A stretch of DNA of 5,371 nucleotides from NCBI GenBank assembly GCA_900556665.1, contig USPX01000158.1, forward strand, positions 1-5,371, in the 5' to 3' direction. Positions within the stretch are counted from its first letter, which is position 1. Each line of letters opens with the position of its first letter. The position numbers and the translations under genes were made by a program. This stretch comes from an uncultured Eubacteriales bacterium (GTDB taxonomy: Bacteria > Bacillota_A > Clostridia > Lachnospirales > Cellulosilyticaceae). Of the stretch, positions 1 through 5,371 are shown piece by piece. Below the pieces are notes generated by a model, which made no database searches, was not told where the DNA came from, and saw only the letters and a program-made list of their open reading frames with translations.

Positions 1-1064
1 ATTGTATTAGAAGTTTCGCCACCACTTCCGTAATTATTAACAGTCCAAGAATCTCCTAAAAGTTGTTTTAACACAGTTGCCCTTGTAACACCACTACCAT
101 CTTGGTTACCATATGTTAGTGAATCCCCCCAATAATCAACTATATTTTGATTTTTTATATATTTTTGTAGTTCACTTACTTCACCTTGCAATCTACTTAT
201 TTTACCATTGTCATTTACATATACATATTGTTCAAGATAGTTATTATCAATTACTAAAGAATCATATCTTTCATTATAATCATCAACTTTAATTATTGTT
301 GCCCAATGTATATTTGCCTCGTAAGTTCTAGTTGCACTTTCATTTAAACCAACAAGACTTAATGATACCCAAGCATTTTTTGTTTCCGTAAATTCCGTCA
401 CGAATGATAATGATATATTATTGTTGTATTGTTGCAAACTATACTTCGATGGTATAATTCCTCCATTGGATAAATCTATATTATTATTGAAATCTGATCC
501 CTTTAAATTTAATTTTACATAGGGAGATACACTTGTTAATTCTTCATTAAAATTTAGGTCAAAATTAATGACACAGAAATATTTTCCACTTAAAAATTCT
601 TTAGAAACAGTAGATTTATTAATATTAGAAGTTTTAGCTGTTTGAGAACCACTCCATGTACCAGTATGAGCCGTTTTAAAATCACTAATGAATAAGTTAT
701 CTAATCTAGTTCTTGTGAAACCAACTTCATTTTCTAATGCTGTCAAATCTGAGTTAACTATAAAATTAGATGTATCTACTCCAGCCCCTTCAAGTTGAGC
801 TTTTGCAATTTCTTCATTAACGTATTGTGTATTCGCCTTTTCTTTACATTGCGAACTTACCTCATTAATAGCTCCAACAATCTCCTTATTCTCCGTATCC
901 AAACTCTCATCAGTTTTCTTCTGAAAATCCCTCAAATCCTGTATATTGTTATTTTCAATTGTATCTTTTACTTCTTCAAAAGCTTCTATTATTGACTTTC
1001 GTATTTTACTACAGAATGCATCTTTTTTTATTTTTTCTAAAAATGGATTTAGATCTAAGCTCAT
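1..1064 (-). CDS. Tail protein with GDSL/SGNH hydrolase domain (3' end beyond window)
   Basis: The frame from ATG 1064 is open for 354 codons to the window edge with no stop. GGGGGG lies five bases upstream, and the preceding TAA abuts it. Residues 1-45 are helical, with a KIKKDAFCSKIRKSIIEAFEE segment resembling the N-terminal module of the lysin gene. Residues 46-70 hold TENKEIVGAINEV, a repeat-like motif common in phage tail proteins. Residues about 125-262 are beta-rich with many Asn, Ser and Thr (FCVINFDLNF, WVSLSLVGL, IHWATIIKV), possibly a jelly-roll carbohydrate-binding or spacer domain. Residues 286-305 form a short helix or coiled coil. From 309, VDYWGDSLTYGNQDG carries SGNH block I with Ser315 as nucleophile, and VNNYGSGGETSNT fits block II with its oxyanion Gly. 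The catalytic Asp-His block would lie beyond base 1. Such tail domains act as carbohydrate esterases or deacetylases; the substrate here is unknown. Confidence 0.85.
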   Translation of the reverse strand, partial: MSLDLNPFLEKIKKDAFCSKIRKSIIEAFEEVKDTIENNNIQDLRDFQKKTDESLDTENKEIVGAINEVSSQCKEKANTQYVNEEIAKAQLEGAGVDTSNFIVNSDLTALENEVGFTRTRLDNLFISDFKTAHTGTWSGSQTAKTSNINKSTVSKEFLSGKYFCVINFDLNFNEELTSVSPYVKLNLKGSDFNNNIDLSNGGIIPSKYSLQQYNNNISLSFVTEFTETKNAWVSLSLVGLNESATRTYEANIHWATIIKVDDYNERYDSLVIDNNYLEQYVYVNDNGKISRLQGEVSELQKYIKNQNIVDYWGDSLTYGNQDGSGVTRATVLKQLLGDSWTVNNYGSGGETSNT

Positions 1065-1075
1065 ATTATCCCCCC

Positions 1076-1483
1076 TTAATATCCTATAGCAGTCATATAA
1101 AAAGTCACATCACCTATTATATTCTGTTTTTCAATTTGAGTTGCTGTAAGCAAGCAAGAACTTTTGCTCTTAGGAATAGCATTTACAGCCAATAAATTAC
1201 TTCCATTTGAAATTGCGCCTCCAGTTACACAAACGCATGCATTTTGGAATGCTTTTTTAAATGTAAACTCTTTTTCCATATGATAACTGTCTTTATCAGG
1301 AGAATAAGTCACTTGAAATGTTTTTATGATCATTCCCCCTGGTAGTTTAACGCTGCAGTTATCTTGATTTTTTATATTATCACTATCATCTACTTCTATT
1401 GAATTTAAATTAATAATTCCAGCTAATTGCACACCTAATGGTATAAATTTGCCATTTACTTTTATGTATATCGTATCGCTCAT
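1076..1483 (-). CDS. Small tail fibre protein with gp53-like C-terminal domain
   Basis: This 135-residue protein looks like the distal receptor-binding tip of a tail fibre. Residues 46-135 follow the pattern I know from the gp53-like tail-fibre C-terminal domain: KLPGGMIIKTF (46-56), a central EFTFKKAFQNACVCV segment (72-86), and the characteristic ending FYMTAIGY at the very C-terminus (128-135). The N-terminal 40 residues begin with a short beta-like segment, MSDTIYIKVNGKFIPLG, and no long coiled-coil stalk is visible, so it is much shorter than full fibres. ATG 1483 has GGGGG six bases upstream. It follows the lysin gene after 15 bases and ends 11 bases before the next ATG. It could bind host surface glycans, either trimerising alone or docking on a neighbouring fibre. 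The fold call rests on motif memory, not on a search. Confidence 0.68.
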   Translation of the reverse strand: MSDTIYIKVNGKFIPLGVQLAGIINLNSIEVDDSDNIKNQDNCSVKLPGGMIIKTFQVTYSPDKDSYHMEKEFTFKKAFQNACVCVTGGAISNGSNLLAVNAIPKSKSSCLLTATQIEKQNIIGDVTFYMTAIGY

Positions 1484-1498
1484 TTTTATCCCCCTTTA

Positions 1499-3235
1499 TT
1501 AAAAACCATTTTTATGTAGTGCTTTTATTAATACTGGATAATTTATATATCCTCTATTTACATCTACTGCTGTCGATATTCCATTAACAGTTCCTGTTCC
1601 ATATTGCCATAAACCAAATTCAGATTTAGACCATGTAGCTTTAGAACTCCATTGTGCAAGCCATATAGGGTAATCTTTTATACTGTCAAAATTTATTTTA
1701 TTTAAGAACCAGTCTGGATTTCCATAAATACCACAATAATAACCTGCATCGGTTAACATCTTATAAAATGTTGTCATATAACTTGTTAATACTGTTTTAC
1801 CCGGGTTATATGTTGTATATTTTCCAGTGCTAGAATTATATACTGTGTTAAGACTGTCATATTCTTGGTCAAAGAAAATTGGATAGGCGAAGGTTCCTCC
1901 AGGATATTTATTTAATTCACTTATTACAAAATTAGCTTCTGCTTTTAATCCGTCTAAAGTACTTGCGTATGAGAAGAAATATACTCCAATTGGAATTCCT
2001 GCAGCAGTAGCACCTGCTACATTGTTTGCAAATTGACTATCTAAAACTCCACCTTTGCTTGCACGCAGTCCATAACCCATACGTATTATTGCAAACTGTA
2101 CTCCAGCTGCTTTTGCCTTTGTCCAATTTATAATTCCATTATGTTTACTAACATCAACTCCAAAACTTGGATTATTTTTATCAATAGTTATATCTCCTAT
2201 ATCTGGCTGTTCTGGTATATCATCCTTGCTTTCTATTGTCGTTATATTACAATATGCACCAGATACAAAGGCCTCTTTCCCGTTAAAATCAACCTTTATC
2301 CATCTACTATTTTCATATGTTTCTAATATCATAAATACATAACCCTTTTGAACATATGCTATAGCTGTGTATTCCACTCCTGGACCACTTCTTACTGTTA
2401 AAGCATTAGCAGTTACTGTTGCTATTTTTGAAGTAGAAGTTACCAACGTACCTACTGTTGCCTTTCCAAAAGTAGTACCTAGTTTATTTGCCGTTTCTTC
2501 ATCTTTCATACAAAGTGCAAATACATACGAACCATCGTCTTTTACTTTTACACTTTCTGCACGATCTGTTACGGTAAATATCTTTCCATCAAGTTCAGTT
2601 CCTGTATTTTTTACAAGAACTTTTGTACCAAACCCTACATTAGAAGGTGCTGCACAAGTAAGTTCATCTGGATAACCTACTAATGTATTTCCAAGTGAAT
2701 CACGACCTACTGCAACATATGTATTAAATATAGCATTAAATGTATCTCCTTTTACTGCTATTGTATCTCCCTCTTCTGGAGGTGTTGGGTCCAAATCTCC
2801 TGAATTATCTCCACCTCCAGTATCTGGTGGCTCTCCTTCGTCTGTATTTTTCTTAACTGGAATCCATAATGTGGCCTTTCCTTCTGGTGAAGGCATATCT
2901 TCATCAAATGAAATTTCACTATAAACACCATTTTCTAAATCATTTTTAATTCCTTTTAACATAATCTCTATTGCATCTAATCTTTTAGGTACTGATTCAT
3001 ATTTTGTTCCATCACTGCATGTTCTAGAGAGTATTACTTCCGCATCAGTATTTCCTCCATCTAGAATTAATTGTTCAAAGGTATCTCCTAAACAATCTTG
3101 TCGCGTTGATAAATCTTCTGTTTTTTCATTTATTGCCTCAACAGCGTTTGCAATACTACTTCTCACCTCTAATCCATATACTGCATTTCTTATTGTTTCT
3201 ACTGCAGTTTTTATTTTATTATACATACTATTCAA
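1499..3235 (-). CDS. Tail-associated lysin: baseplate module, 3D-like barrel, SH3b, GH25 lysozyme
   Basis: This is a 578-residue protein from TTG 3235; residue numbers below count from an in-frame GTG at 3244, three codons earlier. GTG is rejected because it overlaps the AAGGAGG Shine-Dalgarno. Residues 1-50 hold a helical IRNAVYGLEVRSSIANAVEAI segment typical of tail-fibre N-termini, followed by SDGTKYESVPKRLDAIE (77-93). Residues 131-160 are a Pro/Gly/Asp-rich linker. Residues about 165-268 resemble a 3D double-psi barrel (FGTKVLV, FTVTDRAES, FGKATVGTLV). Residues about 272-336 are an SH3b wall-binding domain (ALTVRSGPGVEYTAIAYVQKG, RWIKV). Residues about 360-570 are a GH25 muramidase, which cleaves MurNAc-GlcNAc bonds. 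D364 in GVDVSKHNG, D459 and E461 in IFFDQE, and D561 in AVDVNRG match the family's acidic active-site positions. No signal peptide or membrane segment is visible. The place between hub and fibre genes and the attachment module favour a virion lysin over a lysis endolysin. It overlaps the hub gene end by 8 bases. Confidence 0.88.
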   Translation of the reverse strand: MNSMYNKIKTAVETIRNAVYGLEVRSSIANAVEAINEKTEDLSTRQDCLGDTFEQLILDGGNTDAEVILSRTCSDGTKYESVPKRLDAIEIMLKGIKNDLENGVYSEISFDEDMPSPEGKATLWIPVKKNTDEGEPPDTGGGDNSGDLDPTPPEEGDTIAVKGDTFNAIFNTYVAVGRDSLGNTLVGYPDELTCAAPSNVGFGTKVLVKNTGTELDGKIFTVTDRAESVKVKDDGSYVFALCMKDEETANKLGTTFGKATVGTLVTSTSKIATVTANALTVRSGPGVEYTAIAYVQKGYVFMILETYENSRWIKVDFNGKEAFVSGAYCNITTIESKDDIPEQPDIGDITIDKNNPSFGVDVSKHNGIINWTKAKAAGVQFAIIRMGYGLRASKGGVLDSQFANNVAGATAAGIPIGVYFFSYASTLDGLKAEANFVISELNKYPGGTFAYPIFFDQEYDSLNTVYNSSTGKYTTYNPGKTVLTSYMTTFYKMLTDAGYYCGIYGNPDWFLNKINFDSIKDYPIWLAQWSSKATWSKSEFGLWQYGTGTVNGISTAVDVNRGYINYPVLIKALHKNGF

Positions 3236-3243
3236 TCTCTCCA

Positions 3244-3250
3244 CCTCCTT
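3244..3250 (-). promoter_or_regulatory. Ribosome binding site deciding the TTG start of the tail lysin
   Basis: Minus-strand AAGGAGG lies at 3250-3244, inside the last codons of the hub gene. TTG at 3235 follows with 8 bases spacing, which is near ideal. GTG at 3244 overlaps the site itself and ATG at 3226 would need 17 bases. I therefore place initiation at TTG 3235, with ATG 3226 as the alternative. Confidence 0.65.
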
Positions 3251-4338
3251 GTTGTAAAGAGTCTAATTTTTTATTTATTTCTGTTATTTGCTTAGTTATC
3301 TCAGATATTTGTCCAGTTACAGTATTAAAATTTTGATTAAACTCCTGTATCTTTTGATTAAAAACCTCAACACTTACAGAGTCGCCTTCTATTTCTTCAA
3401 TCTTTTTTAAAATATTTTTATTTGTTATCCCTAAACTGGCAACAATAGCTTTTACTTCTGCAACATTTTGATTATTATTTTTACTTACACTTTGAATTAT
3501 CTTAGCATTATTTACATAATAATCTTTCGCACTTATTTTCTTTTCGCCTAACGTGATTGTATTTGAAGAAGGTTGCCTTATTTCTATACTCTTTTCAATA
3601 ACCCTCTGAAAATAATTTATATTCAAAGGCTCTACTATAACAGGATAGTAATTTCCAACTTCAAAACTATCAAAATCAAGTCCTAGAAGAGATAAATCTA
3701 GAGCTTTTACAGTGTTACTCATTCCTAGCTGTATAGAACTTATATATTGTTTACCTCTAGTTAATAAATTAGAGGCTTCTGTAATATCATCGTAAGTAAT
3801 TACACCTTCGATAATTCCAAAAGCCTCTATTCCTTCTTCATAATCCAAATAATCTTTTCCATTATTCACTTCTTTTATTGTAAGCCTTTCATCAGATTGT
3901 ACTTCGTTACCTTCTGCATCTGTCGTTTTTAATTTTGCACCAAGAAATTTATATCTTGTATAAAAATCATCAAATTTAGGTTGATTTGAAATTGATTGTA
4001 AGTTATGTTTAAACCTTATAGCAGTATCTGCACATGTCTTACCTATTTCGGTTAAATAATCAATATATATTTTATCATCTGTATATTCAATTTGAATTTC
4101 TCCACCTAAAGATTTTATAAGATCCTCATTTATATTATCCCATGTTGAAGTATAATCTGAATATCTATAAAGTGAGTCATTTGAATCTTTAACAGTAACA
4201 TTTCTTACTTCAAATCTTTTGTAATTTTCTACACGTGAATTATGTACCTCTATTAACTTTTTAAGATAATCTTTAGGTGATATATTTTGATATTCCTCAT
4301 AATCCTGCTTAGAATCTATAAGATATCCTAAAATACTT

Positions 4339-4367
4339 TCACATGTTATCTTTTTTATAAATGCTCA
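4339..4367 (-). other. Frameshift site in the tail hub gene (A6 run)
   Basis: The two frames overlap only between TGA at 4367-4365 (downstream frame) and TGA at 4341-4339 (upstream frame), so the shift must lie in these eight codons. Frame 0 reads AGC ATT TAT AAA AAA GAT AAC ATG TGA. The downstream frame reads AAA AAG ATA ACA TGT GAA. The change equals one extra A in the A6 run (plus-strand T6, 4351-4356), or a loss of 2, 5, 8 or 11 bases nearby. From memory, relatives carry several more residues, often including a Gly, between the conserved Met and the KKxTCE motif, so a short deletion is as plausible as an A insertion. Confidence 0.8.
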
Positions 4368-4619
4368 TATCACTAACAGATGGTAAAACACGACCTATAA
4401 ATTCATACTTTTTACTTTTAGTATTGAAAACTTTCACGTGTGTCTTATATGCTTTTAAAATATTAAAACCTGGATTTTTAGGCAAAATATTAAAAGTAAA
4501 ACTATCAATAACATTGATTCCTTTTTTTATAGTACCTGTTATTTTTGGTGCATCTTTATCTGTACTTACAGCATTTATAACCGTCTCTTTATTATCATTT
4601 ATAATAACTACTTCATACA

Positions 4620-5339
4620 TTACAGCACCTCAATCCTAAATAAAAATTCTATACTTCCTGAACCAAATATAGTTATTTTATTCTCACCTTTTTTCAAAAT
4701 AAATCTATAATCTTTTGTTTCTCCAGATTTAATCTTGTACTCTACATCATCCTTTTTTAGAGTAAAATCTGAATTACAAATAATTCTCGGAGTTAAAGAT
4801 CTTATTCCATTATTATATAAAATAATATCTTTTGATTTATTTACTTCGCATTTTGTTGTTTGCAATATATCACTTAAAAAACAAAAGTCATCCCACTTTG
4901 TCTGGCCCTCATAATCTTGTTTTATCATTAAAGCATATGTAGTCAATTTCACAGTTACAGTAAAAACATATATCTCATCATCATTTACACTTATATCCTT
5001 TACTGCTTCTGCTAAAAAATAATATCCTGGATAATCATCATCAATCATTTTTGATTTTATACTGCTTTTTAACCAGTTTACAAAAATAGTCGTTCTTGCA
5101 CGCAATTCCTTCTTTGGGTTATTTGTTCTTGCATGTAAATCAAATACATACTCTAATTCTCTTTCAGCATATGTCTGTTCTCCATCATATATCGTTGAAA
5201 AATCATATACTCCTTGCATATAAGGAACTTCTTCTTCTATTTTTATAGTCTCAGGAATAGGAATATTTTTGCTTCTTAACCAAGCTCCAAAATCTCTATA
5301 ACTATGTTTTTCATGTAAAGTTATTCCATCATCAAACAT
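4620..5339 (-). CDS. Distal tail protein (Dit), siphophage tail family
   Basis: This 239-residue protein is a distal tail (Dit) component, which in this family forms the hexameric ring joining the tail tube to the baseplate hub. The N-terminal half has the family pattern: an SYRDFGAWL segment (residues 13-21), a Pro-Glu turn near 29-30 with a VPYMQGVYDFSTIYDG stretch (38-53), and a YAERELEYVF strand (57-66). The C-terminal part (about 175-239) looks like the galectin-like beta domain: NNGIRSLTPRI, then alternating strands ending in a GENKITIFGSGSIEF stretch. ATG at 5339 is preceded by AAAGGGG with 9 bases spacing. The length and the position directly before a Tal-type gene fit the family. Its TAA overlaps the next ATG as TAATG, so translation is probably coupled. 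There are no signs of damage. Confidence 0.87.
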   Translation of the reverse strand: MFDDGITLHEKHSYRDFGAWLRSKNIPIPETIKIEEEVPYMQGVYDFSTIYDGEQTYAERELEYVFDLHARTNNPKKELRARTTIFVNWLKSSIKSKMIDDDYPGYYFLAEAVKDISVNDDEIYVFTVTVKLTTYALMIKQDYEGQTKWDDFCFLSDILQTTKCEVNKSKDIILYNNGIRSLTPRIICNSDFTLKKDDVEYKIKSGETKDYRFILKKGENKITIFGSGSIEFLFRIEVL

Positions 5340-5371
5340 TAAGCAAGTCCCCTTTCTGCAAGAATGATATT
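5339..5371 (-). CDS. C-terminal end of an upstream tail-module gene (partial)
   Basis: The ten codons before a TAA at 5341-5339 read NIILAERGLA, and the frame is open to the window edge. The stop overlaps the ATG of the distal tail gene as TAATG, the same junction style as the next gene pair downstream, which supports this being a real gene end. In siphophage operons the gene before Dit is usually the tape measure protein, but ten residues are too few to identify it. The Shine-Dalgarno of the Dit gene lies inside this C-terminus. Confidence 0.45.
   Translation of the reverse strand, partial: NIILAERGLA

Larger units (their letters stand above)
3228..4620 (-). pseudogene. Tal-type tail hub protein (prophage tail endopeptidase-like family), frameshifted
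   Basis: The gene starts at ATG 4620 with GAGGTG five bases upstream. Frame 0 runs 93 codons to a TGA at 4341-4339. One frame over, the sequence is open from 4364 to TAG at 3230-3228. Dropping one base in the A6 run (4356-4351, minus-strand sense) joins both parts into a 463-residue protein without a stop. The join reads IYKKITCESILGYLIDS, matching the KxxTCExxLgYLxDS motif I know from Tal and Gp37-like tail proteins. Residues 1-90 are the N-terminal hub strands, about 111-250 the insertion domain, and 318-360 the late hub motif with VGNYYPVIVEP and ITLGEKKIS. Residues about 370-456 are predicted coiled coil rich in I/L/V/F heptads. No peptidase domain follows; the wall hydrolase is the next gene. 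Tal caps Dit and contacts the host wall. The second part cannot easily restart: no ATG, GTG or TTG occurs in its frame before 3869. Confidence 0.85.

Noticed and set aside
795..1195. Two plus-strand open frames with hydrophobic, Phe/Leu-rich products that could be taken for membrane proteins or a holin
   Set aside because: They are antisense to the SGNH and gp53-like genes. The Phe/Leu richness comes from reading AAA/GAA/AAT-rich coding DNA backwards, and no Shine-Dalgarno is present.
2367..2675. Plus-strand open frame of 102 codons
   Set aside because: It lies wholly opposite the 3D/SH3b part of the lysin gene, has no ribosome site, and its composition is the antisense shadow of that gene.
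3228..3869. Independent 213-residue gene starting at GTG 3869
   Set aside because: The same frame is open for about 160 further codons upstream with hub-family sequence, and no well-placed ribosome site precedes the GTG. It is the C-terminal part of the frameshifted hub gene.
4339..4367. Programmed frameshift like that of tail assembly chaperones
   Set aside because: Those lie upstream of the tape measure gene and usually use a -1 shift. Here a net +1 (or -2) shift is needed, a -1 slip at the A6 meets TAA at once, and no clear stimulatory hairpin was seen. I do not exclude slippage but do not call it.
4339..4620. Complete small 93-residue gene
   Set aside because: It ends in the middle of a conserved hub motif that continues in the neighbouring frame, so it is the N-terminal part of a broken gene.
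4361..4639. Plus-strand open frame of 92 codons with membrane-like sequence
   Set aside because: Antisense shadow of the start of the hub gene, with no ribosome site or family resemblance.
1..5371. Promoters, terminators, CRISPR arrays or attachment sites between genes
   Set aside because: Intergenic gaps are 0-15 bases and filled by ribosome sites. No inverted repeat with a T tail or spaced direct repeats were seen.

Overview
This window is an AT-rich stretch (roughly one third G+C by eye) of a siphophage or prophage tail module. It comes from a low-GC Firmicute, most likely Clostridium or a relative: codon use favours AGA and ATA, Shine-Dalgarno sequences are strong and G-rich, and the tail proteins are of clostridial-phage type. 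The host assignment is inference. All genes lie on the minus strand, packed end to end with no gap over about 15 bases, so the operon reads from high to low coordinates. I see no promoter, terminator, RNA gene, CRISPR array or insertion sequence.

In transcription order the window holds: (1) the last ten codons of an unidentified upstream gene (5371-5339); (2) a distal tail protein, Dit (5339-4620); (3) a Tal-type baseplate hub protein (4620-3228) that is split by a frameshift near 4339-4364; (4) a modular tail lysin with an N-terminal baseplate module, linker, 3D-like barrel, SH3b domain and GH25 lysozyme (3235-1499); (5) a small tail-fibre tip protein with a gp53-like C-terminal domain (1483-1076); (6) a large tail protein (1064 to beyond base 1) with an N-terminal module like that of gene 4, a beta-rich middle, and the start of a GDSL/SGNH hydrolase domain. 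Gene 6 has no stop codon in the window, so an ORF caller that needs both ends would miss it.

Together the genes describe the tail tip. Dit forms the ring at the end of the tail tube. Tal caps it and here lacks a C-terminal peptidase. The next genes supply cell-wall and surface enzymes (GH25 muramidase, SGNH esterase or deacetylase) and a receptor-binding tip. Two things stand out. The hub gene is frameshifted, which would make the phage defective unless this is a sequence error or recoding. The baseplate also appears to carry two different surface-modifying enzymes on related N-terminal attachment modules.
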